Origin: Dyella terrae
GTDB taxonomy: Bacteria; Pseudomonadota; Gammaproteobacteria; Xanthomonadales; Rhodanobacteraceae
Length of the DNA: 64,000 bases
Direction of reading: 5' to 3'
Assembly (NCBI RefSeq): GCF_004322705.1
Contig: NZ_SIZZ01000001.1
Coordinates: forward strand, 682,001-746,000
Position 1 is the stretch's first letter. Each line of letters begins with the position of its first letter. The translations under genes were made by a program, and so were the position numbers. Positions 7,833 through 16,157 of this stretch are shown in pieces. Below the pieces are notes generated by a model that did not search any database, was not told the origin of the DNA, and saw nothing but the letters and a program-made list of their open reading frames with translations.

Positions 7833-8474
7833 ATGTCGATCACCAAAGCAATCCTCTCCCTCATCACTTCCGTGAGCACCGAGGCGCGGGTCAACGAGCT
7901 GCAAACCGAGAGCGACGCGGCTGCATCTGCCGAAGCCGCCGCGCGTGACCGCTACCAGGCCGTAGTGCAGCAAGCGCGGGACGGTGAGGCCGACTTCTCG
8001 GACGTGCTGAAGGCAAAGGCCAGGCTGACCGAGGCATCACAGAAGGCCGCCGCCGCGTCTGACATCGTGGCTGCTGCTGCCGCCAAGCATGAACAGGTCA
8101 AGGCGGCCGAAGAACGTGAGCACCTGGTAGGTCGGTGGCGTCAGTACCTGCAGATCAGCGAGCGCCGAGTGAAAGAGGCTGAAGCCTTCGCCAAGGCTGC
8201 GGCCGACCTGGCCGCCAAGCGCGATGCCCTGGCCGCCACCACTGAAGAAATGGCGCAGGCGGGTCTTATCCCGGCAACGCCCAACGAGGACCAGGCTGCC
8301 GTCCGTGGCGAACGCTTCAACCGCGCGGTATTTGAAGAACTGTGCCGCCAGCACATCACGGCCACCATCACGAACCCCGCGGGCTACAACCTCAAGCCCA
8401 TTGTTGACGTCTTCACCGAGGCCGCTGCCTGGATACGAGGCCGCCGCGACGCAGCCCTGGGGGCGCAGGCATGA
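7833..8474 (+). CDS. Coiled-coil protein, unknown function
   Basis: 213 residues from the ATG at 7833 (AAGGAAT upstream). Residues about 15-150 are almost entirely helical, alanine-rich and charged, with coiled-coil character (ESDAAASAEAAARDRYQAVV; EEREHLVGRWRQYLQISERR). A short globular C-terminus ends in PIVDVFTEAAAWIRGRR. It overlaps the scaffold-like gene by ATGA, so it belongs to the rightward virion operon. An assembly chaperone or size-determination function (as for P4 Sid) is possible but not shown by the sequence. Confidence 0.75.
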   Translation: MSITKAILSLITSVSTEARVNELQTESDAAASAEAAARDRYQAVVQQARDGEADFSDVLKAKARLTEASQKAAAASDIVAAAAAKHEQVKAAEEREHLVGRWRQYLQISERRVKEAEAFAKAAADLAAKRDALAATTEEMAQAGLIPATPNEDQAAVRGERFNRAVFEELCRQHITATITNPAGYNLKPIVDVFTEAAAWIRGRRDAALGAQA

Positions 8475-9034
8475 GCGACGCGCCCGAGAGCGTGAGTTCT
8501 TCGTCCCTGATGGCGCCAGAGCCCGCTACGGCGGCTCAGGCTCCCCGCCAGGACGGAGCCGACACCATGGCGGCAGCCCTCGTCGATCGAGGCGTCTGGA
8601 CGCAGGAACAGGCCGCCACGGCGTTGGCGGGCATTGATGCCGAACCCGAGGAAGGCGGCACGCTTGCGCCGGCCTTCAGCGCGCAGCGTGACTCGCTGGA
8701 GCTTCGGGGGACGCTCGTCAGCCATGGCATTGACGAGTCCACGGCCGGATTTTTCGGCGAAATGTTCCGTAAGGCCCTGGCGAACCCGCCTGACGAAGCA
8801 ACCAAATCTGCTGCCTTGGCGGCGACGGTCGATTACTTCCGCGCCGAGTGGGGCGAGAACACCGACACCATGAATGCCCTGGCCAAGAGCGAGCTTGCGC
8901 TGCTGACTCAGTCCTACCCCAAGCTTCCCGAATTGCTTGAGGTCTCTGGATTGGGCAATCACCCGTTGATCGTGCGCCGCCTGGCTCAACAGGGCCTGGA
9001 CCGTGCCGCGAAACGCAAGCTGGGCATAGGCTGA
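8471..9034 (+). CDS. Scaffold-like phage protein (tentative)
   Basis: 187 residues. Residues 1-60 are low-complexity and acidic. The C-terminal half is helical and ends with YPKLPELLEVSGLGNHPLIV and a basic tail (DRAAKRKLGIG). The pattern 'helix, then GLGNHP, then hydrophobic-basic end' recalls C-terminal parts of phage head scaffolding proteins. The similarity is short and from memory, so I keep this tentative. Note that no major capsid gene is present for it to assemble, which fits remodelling of a helper capsid or a lost capsid gene. Confidence 0.6.
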   Translation: MSDAPESVSSSSLMAPEPATAAQAPRQDGADTMAAALVDRGVWTQEQAATALAGIDAEPEEGGTLAPAFSAQRDSLELRGTLVSHGIDESTAGFFGEMFRKALANPPDEATKSAALAATVDYFRAEWGENTDTMNALAKSELALLTQSYPKLPELLEVSGLGNHPLIVRRLAQQGLDRAAKRKLGIG

Positions 9035-9038
9035 CAGC

Positions 9039-9566
9039 GTGGAGCGGCAACGGAAGATTAGTTCCAGGCAATGGAAGTTCATTGCCGGCATGAAGCGAGG
9101 TCTCACTGGTGTGCAGGCGGCTATTGAGGCTGGCTACGCCGAGCAATCGGCCAAGCATGCCGCTTATCAGCTGACGCACGACAACAAGCTCGTGATGGCT
9201 GAGCTTGAACGTATCGACCAGGAATTCAGCGAGAAGTGTCGCTACTACAAGCACCAGGCCGCCCTGGATCTGGACGGCGACATCGCAGCCGCCCAAACGG
9301 CTAACCAGTACAGCGCCGTGGCGAAGTTCCGCGAGCTGAAGATGCGCATGTTCAACCTGATCCGCGAAAAGGTGGACGTGACCGTCGAGCGAATTGATCT
9401 TGCTGGAGCCATGGCTGAAGCCAAGGCCCGAGTGCGACCTATGCGCGACCCAGACGACATCATCGATGTGATGCCTCTTGCGCTGACTGGCCCCACTGCC
9501 AATGGACCCATTGATAACAAATCAATTGCCCATGCCGGTTGGCCAGAATTGGACCTCAACCTGTGA
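9039..9566 (+). CDS. terS: Terminase small subunit
   Basis: 175 residues from a GTG at 9039. The N-terminal DNA-binding part reads RQWKFIAGMKRGLTGVQAAI, then EAGYAEQSAKHAAYQL, the HTH signature of phage small terminases (Terminase_2-like). A helical middle probably oligomerises, and the C-terminus is acidic (RDPDDIIDVMPLAL). It should choose the packaging site on the element DNA. No large terminase follows, so packaging would need a motor from another phage, a hallmark of PICIs. Strong GC-rich palindromes just downstream may be its target. Confidence 0.85.
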   Translation: MERQRKISSRQWKFIAGMKRGLTGVQAAIEAGYAEQSAKHAAYQLTHDNKLVMAELERIDQEFSEKCRYYKHQAALDLDGDIAAAQTANQYSAVAKFRELKMRMFNLIREKVDVTVERIDLAGAMAEAKARVRPMRDPDDIIDVMPLALTGPTANGPIDNKSIAHAGWPELDLNL

Positions 9567-9621
9567 TTCGGAATCGGAAAGTCGTGGGTCCCATTTTCGC
9601 CAGGTGGGAGGGGGTGGAGGT

Positions 9622-9674
9622 GGGGGTACCCCCGGAAATGGCCGCGCACGTTCCACCCGGGGCCATGTCCCGGG
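9622..9674. other. Palindrome cluster, possible packaging (cos/pac) site
   Basis: A perfect 12-bp palindrome GGGGGTACCCCC (9622-9633) is followed by two CCCGGG units (9656-9661 and 9669-9674), which are palindromic and form a repeat around a 7-bp centre. The cluster sits in the 142-bp gap between terS and the next small gene. There is no U-run, so a terminator is unlikely. Recognition by the adjacent TerS is inference from position. Confidence 0.4.
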
Positions 9675-9708
9675 CGAACTCTGAAAAATTTTTATAAGGG
9701 AATTTCCC

Positions 9709-9867
9709 ATGGTCGCCCCACTTCCGCCCGCACCGATCAAGACGACCCCGCCGCCCGCAAAGCCGTCCGTCCCGGCCAATCGCCAGTTTTCTGCCCTATC
9801 TGCCTACACCGGCAATCCCCTTTCTCCTGACCAGCAGCTTGTTTTTCGCTCCCCCGTCCTTCGATAG
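9709..9867 (+). CDS. Small proline-rich protein
   Basis: 52 residues (ATG 9709, TAG 9865-9867) with a good ribosome site (AAGGGA). The N-terminal half is proline-rich (PLPPAPIKTTPPPAKPSVP), followed by FSALSAYTGNPLSPDQQLVF. It is placed tightly, 8 bp before the next gene. Small proline-rich proteins occur in virion operons, but I can name no function. Confidence 0.65.
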   Translation: MVAPLPPAPIKTTPPPAKPSVPANRQFSALSAYTGNPLSPDQQLVFRSPVLR

Positions 9868-9875
9868 GCGACAGC

Positions 9876-10196
9876 ATGTCCAACTTCGATAAGCGTTACG
9901 GCGTCGGCATCCCCCTCACAGCGACCATGCCGACCGCCCTTGTCCCCCTCGGCTATCAGCAGATCACGGCCACGGGCACCGCCTTCACCCTGACCCCGCC
10001 GACGAATGCCCGGCTCGCCCGCATTGGAGCGGAAGCGCAGGTTCTGCGCTGGCGTGATGACGGAACGGCACCGACGGCCACGACCGGACAGCGAATCACG
10101 GCCGGCACGGAAATCGAATACGTCGGGAACCTGGCCGCCATTCGCCTGATTGCCGAGACGGCCGGCGCGATCGCGAATGTCAGTTATTACGGGTAA
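9876..10196 (+). CDS. Small phage structural protein (beta-sandwich, neck/decoration type)
   Basis: 106 residues, mostly beta strands: LGYQQITATGTAFTLTPPTN, then ARIGAEAQVLRWRDDGTAPT and ITAGTEIEYVG, ending AAIRLIAETAGAIANVSYYG. The RWRDDGT...T...R..AGxxxxYxG..AAIRxIxETAGAxxNVSYY pattern recurs in small phage structural proteins near head-tail genes. I recognise the type but not a precise role; neck, head-fibre base and decoration are all possible. It has a ribosome site (AGGCGA) and is 6 bp from the next gene. Confidence 0.7.
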   Translation: MSNFDKRYGVGIPLTATMPTALVPLGYQQITATGTAFTLTPPTNARLARIGAEAQVLRWRDDGTAPTATTGQRITAGTEIEYVGNLAAIRLIAETAGAIANVSYYG

Positions 10197-10202
10197 CGAG
10201 CG

Positions 10203-10844
10203 ATGACGAATTACGCAGCCGCGGCCATGTCGTTCGCCGGCACCATGGAAGCCGCGCGCGCCGAACGCGATAACTATCGCTATCAGGAGCAGGTGGCCAA
10301 GGACAATGCCGACTCGATCCAGCAGCAAGGGGACGCCGCAGTCGAGTCGCAACAGCGCAAGTTTCAGCAGGTCTTCGGCTCAATGACGGCGGCCTACGGC
10401 GGCACCGGTGTGGACACAACGATGGGGTCCCCGCTCAATGTCCTCACCGACGCCATCAAGCAGGGAACGCTCGACAAACTCTCGACGCAATACAACTTCA
10501 CCGTGGCGAAACAGCAGCAGCTGGAGCAGGCCCGCCTGTACCGCATCGGTGCCAAAAACGCGATCAACGCCGGCTGGTTCAACGCACAGGCCAACGCCGT
10601 GTCAGGCATGGGCGGCCAGATGAACACCGGCGGTTACGGCCAGAAGACTGCGCCGTACGCGTTCGGGGGCAACTCGCTTACGCCCGGCTCTGAGTACACC
10701 GGCACAGGCAGCCTATCCACCCACTGGGGCGGCGATGGATCGGCGGCGACCGGCTCGTTCAATGGGCTCGACGGCAGTGGCACATACACAGGTTACGGCA
10801 GCACATCCACCTCCTGGGGTGGATTCGGTGCCGGCTGGGGCTGA
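10203..10844 (+). CDS. Internal virion protein, T7 gp14-like (ejection protein B type)
   Basis: 213 residues. Helical core with QQKFQQVFGSMTAAYGGTGV and DTTMGSPLNVLTDAIKQGTL, then a long helix ending in an alanine-rich segment. This 'AAYGAxGVDxxxGSxxxVLxDxxxxGxLDxL' signature is shared by internal core proteins of podoviruses related to T7 gp14. The C-terminal third is glycine/serine-rich and low complexity, possibly exposed. T7 gp14 inserts into the outer membrane at infection to start the ejection channel. Here it lies at the head of the three ejection-type genes. Confidence 0.75.
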   Translation: MTNYAAAAMSFAGTMEAARAERDNYRYQEQVAKDNADSIQQQGDAAVESQQRKFQQVFGSMTAAYGGTGVDTTMGSPLNVLTDAIKQGTLDKLSTQYNFTVAKQQQLEQARLYRIGAKNAINAGWFNAQANAVSGMGGQMNTGGYGQKTAPYAFGGNSLTPGSEYTGTGSLSTHWGGDGSAATGSFNGLDGSGTYTGYGSTSTSWGGFGAGWG

Positions 10845-10870
10845 AATCACCAACACTTAAAGGCAACTTC

Positions 10871-11200
10871 ATGACGCGCGATAAACCATTCGTCAATTTC
10901 GACACGCAGGTCGATCGTATCCAAGCGGTCGGCAAACGGATCGAGAAGGAAATCGACAAGGCCAGGAAGGCGGCACATTCCAAGGATATTCGCGAAATCC
11001 GTTCGGAAATCCAATGGGATGTCACCAAGATAATTCATCAATTGGAGTTGTCCGCGGAAATTATTCAGGAGGCGAGAGAAGACATGCGCGACCTATGCTC
11101 CCAGCTTTTCGAGAAGCCTCCTATTTTCGTTTTCCGCAGCACTTCCTACAACGAAGATGGATCAATTCGCCGTACGCGCAATTGGCAGGTGAATTCATGA
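10871..11200 (+). CDS. Hypothetical helical protein in the ejection module
   Basis: 109 residues, ATG at 10871 after AAAGG. It is predicted helical and highly charged (DRIQAVGKRIEKEIDKARKA; HSKDIREIRSEIQWDVTKII), ending in a short strand-rich tail (FVFRSTSYNEDGSI). No transmembrane segment. It overlaps the next gene by ATGA. GC content is visibly lower than in its neighbours. No family recognised. Confidence 0.7.
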   Translation: MTRDKPFVNFDTQVDRIQAVGKRIEKEIDKARKAAHSKDIREIRSEIQWDVTKIIHQLELSAEIIQEAREDMRDLCSQLFEKPPIFVFRSTSYNEDGSIRRTRNWQVNS

Positions 11201-11487
11201 CGCACAAGGCCGCCGGCTTCGGCCACTGTCGCGACCTCGCATCGGACATCTATCACGAGCTTTCCCGCATCGATGACGAAATGCGGGAGGTATACCGGCA
11301 GGTCCAACGCGTGAATTTCGATTCCGAAGATACATTTCGCGTGGCGGAAGCCAACGCCGCCGCACTGCTGGCCTCTCTCCATAGCGCACGCGTCGCCTGG
11401 CTGGACGCGCAAGGCCGCGTCCTCGGCCAGTTGATCGCGCGGGCTCACCAGACTGCGCAGCTCAGCCCCATCGGGGGCCACGCATGA
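11197..11487 (+). CDS. Hypothetical helical protein in the ejection module
   Basis: 96 residues from the ATG at 11197, joined by ATGA overlaps to both neighbours. Sequence is helical (ASDIYHELSRIDDEMREVYR; VAEANAAALLASLHSARVAW) with heptad-like spacing, compatible with a small structural or chaperone protein of the internal core. The longer frame from 11014 is rejected because it would overlap the previous gene by 187 bp. Confidence 0.7.
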   Translation: MTHKAAGFGHCRDLASDIYHELSRIDDEMREVYRQVQRVNFDSEDTFRVAEANAAALLASLHSARVAWLDAQGRVLGQLIARAHQTAQLSPIGGHA

Positions 11488-14114
11488 AGCCGCAATGCGC
11501 TGCCGCCGTCGAGAAGATCTTTGGCCGCAAGGCGACGCCCGGCGAGTTGACCAGCATCGAATCGCGCATTTATGCGTCGATGCAGGAACTGCAGGCGAAG
11601 GACCCGGTGCGCTGGCGCGGCCTGTCGCGCGACCAAAGGCTGCAGGAAGGCGCCCAGCTCGCCCGTCAGAAAACGGTCCAGGATGTGACCCGGGCTCACG
11701 CCAACACGATTCGCGACATGGAGACGAAGGCGTCGCAGCTGCGCAAGCTGGAATCCTATGCCGCTGGCACGGGAAAAGGGCAGGGTCAGCTGGCCGCGCT
11801 GCGTCAACGGGCCATTTTTCATGCCGGTTCCAAGGGCGACCTGTCGGTCGAGATTCAGCGCAAGGCGGTGTTCAAGGACTTCGTGCGCCGTCTCGGCGAC
11901 ATTGGCGGGGAGGGCAAGTTCTTCGGCCTGGTCCAGGACGCGCGCGAGCAGAACGATCTTATGCGTGCGATTCGCGATGAACCCACCGGCCGACCGGAAA
12001 TTGACGCCGCTGGCGCCACGGTGCGCAAGGTCATGGACGAAGCGTTCCAGCAGATGAACGACGTGGGCATCCACATCAACCGCCTGGACGACTGGCATAC
12101 GCCGCAGCCGTGGGACTGGACGAAGGTGGGCGCTGACCGCGGCCAGTTCGTGAAGGACGCCATGGATGCGGTCGACCTCGACCGGTACATCTGGCCGGAT
12201 GGCCGCCCCATGAAGCCGGACGAAGTGCAGAAGCTGATTTCGAAATCAGCCGAAACCTTGGGCACGAACGGTTCGAACAAGCGCGGCGAGAAAGAGGGCT
12301 CCGGGTTCTCTGGTTCAGTGGGTGGCAGCCGCAACGCGCCGCGACAACTGCACTTCAAGGACGCCAACGCCTACATGGCGATGATGGACAAGTACGGTTC
12401 GGCTGACAATGTGTTCTCGCTGCTGGTGCACCACCTCAATGGCGTGGCCCGCGATGTCGCTGCCGCGCGCGTGTTCGGTCGAGACGCCGACAACTTTTTC
12501 CCCCAGCTGGTCGAAAAGGGTTTCGCCAACGATGCGCTGGCGGTATCCGGCAAGTCGCCGGAGAAGCGGGCCAAGGCCCTTGAGAAACTGGAAGACCTCA
12601 AGAAGCGCACGCTGAAGGAGTGGCAGGCGATGCGCCAGCCCGATCATCCGGGCTCGATGCCAGGCTGGGTGAAAGTGTCACAGGCCATTCGCGGCCTGGC
12701 GGGCGCGTCCTTGCTCGGCACGTCCACGCTGTCGGCTATCCCGGACCTACAGATGGCCGTGGGATACACCCACCTGCTGGGCATCGCCAAGTCCAAGATC
12801 CTCGGCAACGTGGCCGAAGGCATGAAGCCAACAGCGGAAAATCGCAAGAACATTTCCCGTCTGGGCATCGTGGTCGACGGCCTGGAAGGCGCGGCCAACC
12901 GATTTGGCTCCGAAGAATTGGGGCCGCACGCCATTCGCTTTATGAACCATGTCGTGCACGTCGGCTCGGGCCTGCGTATGTGGGACCGCGGCATGGCGCA
13001 CGGCGTGTCGGCCAGCATCATGGACATGCTGGGCGAACACGTCGGCAAGAGCGACTACGCCACCCTGGACCCCAAGACCAAGGCGTACCTAGATTCGCGC
13101 GGCGTGACGGCCGACCACTGGCAAACGTGGCAGCTGGCCGACCTGGACAAGGGTCAGGACGGCACGCGCACCATGTTGACGCCCGACAGCATCTACAGCA
13201 TCCCCGACGAAAAGCTCCAGCCGCTGGCCGAGCAACGCGTCAAGGCGCGCGACGGCACGGCGACTGACGCCGAGGTTGCGCGCGAGACTCGTAACCTTCG
13301 ATCGGAAGCGGCGCAGCAATTGCTAGGCACCGCGCTTCACGAAGTGCAGATCGGCGCGCGCGGCGGCTCTGGAGCCACGGTCGCCGACCAGCTGATGATG
13401 GGCCTCGATCCGGGAGCACGTGGCACGTGGTGGCACGAGTTCTGTTCGTGGATGTTGTTCCTGAAGCAAACGCCGCTGGGCATCTTCAAGTCCCACATGT
13501 TCGACGTACCGCAGGGCATGGACGATTGGCGCTCGGCCGCGGTCTACCGTGCGAAGTTCATGGCGGGCTCGGCGGCACTCGGCGCACTCGGCCTGACCTT
13601 GAAGAACCTGGTCCTCGGCCAAGATCCGGAAGACCTGTTTACCCCCAAGGGGCTGGGCAAAATAGCCATCGCGTCCGGCGGCCTGGGCATGTACGGCGAC
13701 TTCATGTTCGGCGACAAGGGCGATCACCAGAACGGCGCCCTGGCCAAGGTACTGGGACCGGGCGCTACGATGCTGGAAGACGCCCTGCAGCTGGCGTTCA
13801 ATGCGCGGGACGCAGGACTTGGGGCTGCCGGTGTCGAATACGAAAAGGGCAACGAACCAATCAAGCCCGAGCACCTGGCGGCCCAAGGGCTTCGCATGGT
13901 CCGAAATTACTCGACCCCTTTCATGCGCATCTGGTACCTGAAAGCCGCGTTCAACCACATGGTCTACAACCAGATGATGGACAACCTCTCGCCTGGGTAC
14001 ACGGCGCGCGTCGAACAACGCATGGCGCAGCGTAACCAAGGGTCTTGGTGGGCGGCGGGCGACGCCCTGCCGAACCGGGCACCCAACCTCAAAACTGTTG
14101 TCGGCGGACCCTAG
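11484..14114 (+). CDS. Large internal virion / DNA ejection protein
   Basis: 876 residues, intact. The N-terminus is helical (VEKIFGRKATPGELTSIESR). The middle has a long conserved-looking block (DDWHTPQPWDWTKVG; KDANAYMAMMDKYGSADNVF; DNFFPQL). Two hydrophobic stretches occur near residues 395-430 (IRGLAGASLLGTSTLSAIPD) and 693-712 (MAGSAALGALGLTLKNLVLG), as expected of ejection proteins that insert into the host envelope. The C-terminus is basic (ARVEQRMAQRNQGSWW). Size and place match the large inner-core proteins of podoviruses (T7 gp15/gp16 role), without the extra lytic transglycosylase motif that I would recognise. Its stop overlaps the stop of the convergent cargo gene. Confidence 0.7.
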   Translation: MKPQCAAAVEKIFGRKATPGELTSIESRIYASMQELQAKDPVRWRGLSRDQRLQEGAQLARQKTVQDVTRAHANTIRDMETKASQLRKLESYAAGTGKGQGQLAALRQRAIFHAGSKGDLSVEIQRKAVFKDFVRRLGDIGGEGKFFGLVQDAREQNDLMRAIRDEPTGRPEIDAAGATVRKVMDEAFQQMNDVGIHINRLDDWHTPQPWDWTKVGADRGQFVKDAMDAVDLDRYIWPDGRPMKPDEVQKLISKSAETLGTNGSNKRGEKEGSGFSGSVGGSRNAPRQLHFKDANAYMAMMDKYGSADNVFSLLVHHLNGVARDVAAARVFGRDADNFFPQLVEKGFANDALAVSGKSPEKRAKALEKLEDLKKRTLKEWQAMRQPDHPGSMPGWVKVSQAIRGLAGASLLGTSTLSAIPDLQMAVGYTHLLGIAKSKILGNVAEGMKPTAENRKNISRLGIVVDGLEGAANRFGSEELGPHAIRFMNHVVHVGSGLRMWDRGMAHGVSASIMDMLGEHVGKSDYATLDPKTKAYLDSRGVTADHWQTWQLADLDKGQDGTRTMLTPDSIYSIPDEKLQPLAEQRVKARDGTATDAEVARETRNLRSEAAQQLLGTALHEVQIGARGGSGATVADQLMMGLDPGARGTWWHEFCSWMLFLKQTPLGIFKSHMFDVPQGMDDWRSAAVYRAKFMAGSAALGALGLTLKNLVLGQDPEDLFTPKGLGKIAIASGGLGMYGDFMFGDKGDHQNGALAKVLGPGATMLEDALQLAFNARDAGLGAAGVEYEKGNEPIKPEHLAAQGLRMVRNYSTPFMRIWYLKAAFNHMVYNQMMDNLSPGYTARVEQRMAQRNQGSWWAAGDALPNRAPNLKTVVGGP

Positions 14115-14458
14115 TGGGTCCTATCTTCGGCGACAAATTCAAGAGCGTGCGCCGCCGGCGACATTTCGGAGAAGAAAAGTCGCCAGCGCAGAAATCCCCG
14201 GGCGAACACGGCCCCGGCAAATTCCTCAAACACGGACTCAAGTTGTTCCCCCATATCTGTAGGTCCGAGGCGGGTTATTTCGCCAATGAGGGCGAGAACG
14301 TAGTTTTTCTCTCTGAAGGTGGCCCTCGTGACCGCGCCAGTCTCTTTCAGTTGCACGAAGACCGAGCCCAGGAGCGGAATGTCTAGCCCGAGGAATTTGG
14401 ACCAGAGGACGAGATAATTCTCGTCCTCGAACACGCGACGGCCCGTGATCTTCTTCAT
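14111..14458 (-). CDS. Hypothetical cargo protein
   Basis: 115 residues from the ATG at 14458 (AAGGAA upstream). It begins MKKITGRRVFEDENYLVLWS, has an aromatic/hydrophobic start and a central ATFREKNYVLALIGEITRL, with no signal peptide. It is convergent with the large virion gene, the two stop codons overlapping (14111-14114). GC is close to the element average. Together with the GrlR-like gene it is in the cargo position between the late genes and attR. I recognise no family. Confidence 0.65.
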   Translation of the reverse strand: MKKITGRRVFEDENYLVLWSKFLGLDIPLLGSVFVQLKETGAVTRATFREKNYVLALIGEITRLGPTDMGEQLESVFEEFAGAVFARGFLRWRLFFSEMSPAAHALEFVAEDRTH

Positions 14459-14532
14459 AGAAGTTCCTTCGGCAAACGGAGGTGGCCCGTCGCGCCAGCA
14501 TTTGCGGACGCTACGAGCCACCATCTGCACAG

Positions 14533-14877
14533 TTACACGCAGTCCCCGATTCTATGGGCGGAAATCCACAGCTTCATGTGCGGCTGCCCAACTATCGTAG
14601 CCACGCCATCAAGTGCGTCGTCGTCGTGAAAATCCCCGGCAAAATCCAAGAGATAGTTATCGATGCCGGGGAACACAGACGCAAGTTTTGCGCTCCATTT
14701 CGACACTTGAATCTGTCCTGTTACGTGGCCCGCGTCATACGTCAGCGTGGCGCGATAAATGTAGCCTTCGTCGCCGCCATTCATCGCACCGTCTTTGATC
14801 GTAACTATGCCGCTACCGTGGTCGTCCACTTTCGTCGAGTTCTGGTAGAACGTGACCTCATAGATTCCGTCGCGCAT
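14533..14877 (-). CDS. GrlR-like protein
   Basis: 114 residues from the ATG at 14877 (GGGAGAA upstream). The pattern MRDGIYEVTFYQNS...GSGIVTIKDGAMNGGDEGYI... then QIQVSKWSAKLASVFPGIDN fits the GrlR beta-barrel family (E. coli GrlR binds GrlA and represses the LEE type III secretion genes): an opening 'MxDGIYxVxF', 'GGDxGYxYxGT' and 'SVFxxxDNxxLD'. Outside LEE, GrlR-like genes occur alone in genomic islands. No GrlA partner is seen here. As a lone cargo gene it may act on a host regulator; this is inference. Confidence 0.75.
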   Translation of the reverse strand: MRDGIYEVTFYQNSTKVDDHGSGIVTIKDGAMNGGDEGYIYRATLTYDAGHVTGQIQVSKWSAKLASVFPGIDNYLLDFAGDFHDDDALDGVATIVGQPHMKLWISAHRIGDCV

Positions 14878-15136
14878 GGATTTCTCCCCCTGGGTGAACT
14901 GCTGCAGAGGATGCACTGTTGAACGATGGCGTGTGAAGTCCACGGGATCACCCCATGCTGCGGCGCTCGTGTCCATAGATCATCCGGCGCTGCTTTTGGG
15001 GAAGTTGCCGTTGCGCTAGGTCACCGGACTTTTTGGAGCTCAGCGGGTTCCAGTGGCCCAGGCTCCAAAATACCGTTCGAAATGCTGCCCAAAAGTTGAC
15101 CAAACGGGGACCAAAACAGACCATTCCAGACCAACC

Positions 15137-15176
15137 AAAGAAAAAGGCCTGTAAGCGAATCAATCACTTACAGGCC
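15137..15176 (-). terminator. Element-supplied terminator for ssrA
   Basis: 10-bp stem GGCCTGTAAG (15146-15155) with CTTACAGGCC (15167-15176) and an 11-nt loop. On the minus strand it is followed by five T then CTTT (15145-15137). It is just inside the element, 5 bp from the tmRNA 3' end, so it terminates ssrA in the integrated state, replacing the host terminator displaced to 1255-1289. Confidence 0.88.
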
Positions 15177-15178
15177 CG

Positions 15179-15576
<398 letters not shown>

Positions 15577-15603
15577 GGGGAAAACAGATTGCTGGAACGG
15601 GAG

Positions 15604-15633
15604 AGTATATGGAGGTGGCCGGCCACACATCAA
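15604..15633 (-). promoter_or_regulatory. ssrA promoter
   Basis: Minus-strand -35 TTGATG (15633-15628), 18-bp spacer, -10 TATACT (15609-15604). Transcription would start about 20 nt before the mature tmRNA 5' end at 15576, fitting a short 5' leader removed by processing. Confidence 0.7.
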
Positions 15634-15698
15634 GCCGCGATCTTCACGAAGGCTGCGGCTATCGTTAATGCAACGGACAACTCCCCGTGGGGTGGCAC

Positions 15699-16157
15699 AT
15701 GGCACGTGTTCGAATGGCCGGGCAGGGCGATGCGGGCACGCTGACGCAGATGCGCTGTGCATTTCTGGAGGAGCTGGGGCAGGCGCTGCCCGACGGCTTT
15801 GCCGATCACCTGCGCGCCTGGGTCGAGGCGGCGTTCGCCGACGGGCGGCTGCTGTGTTGGATGGCCGAGCAAGACGGAAAGATCTTGGGCTGCGCCGCGG
15901 TTAATCCCTACGCCCACCTGCCGTCAGCGGGCTACCCCGCAGGCGTGGGCTGGTACCTGCTTAATGTCTATGTGAAGCCTGCGCACCGCCGTGGAGGCGT
16001 AGCAGGAAGCCTTTTGACCGCCATAGGCTCGGCGGCGCGGGAGCAGGGCATTGATATGCTGTCCCTGCATTCCACCGAGCCGGCCTGGAAAATGTACGAG
16101 CGCTACGGCTTTCGTCCGTCCATGGACGCGATGTCCATGGCGCTGGCGACAGGCTGA
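15699..16157 (+). CDS. GNAT family N-acetyltransferase
   Basis: 152 residues from the ATG at 15699 (GGGGTGG upstream). GNAT fold: beta strand GKILGCAAVNPY, then LLNVYVKPAHRRGGVAGSLL, where the R/Q-x-x-G-x-G/A acetyl-CoA loop is RRGGVAG, then a C-terminal ...MLSLHSTEPAWKMYERYGFR motif. Substrate unknown. It is divergent from ssrA, and its stop abuts the smpB stop (convergent). Confidence 0.88.
   Translation: MARVRMAGQGDAGTLTQMRCAFLEELGQALPDGFADHLRAWVEAAFADGRLLCWMAEQDGKILGCAAVNPYAHLPSAGYPAGVGWYLLNVYVKPAHRRGGVAGSLLTAIGSAAREQGIDMLSLHSTEPAWKMYERYGFRPSMDAMSMALATG

Noticed and set aside
8384-9106. 240-residue minus-strand open frame in the element
   Set aside because: Opposes the scaffold-like and terS genes, which have ATGA coupling and recognisable motifs.
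14045-14386. Plus-strand frame following the large virion gene
   Set aside because: Overlaps the end of that gene and the convergent 115-residue gene, without motif.
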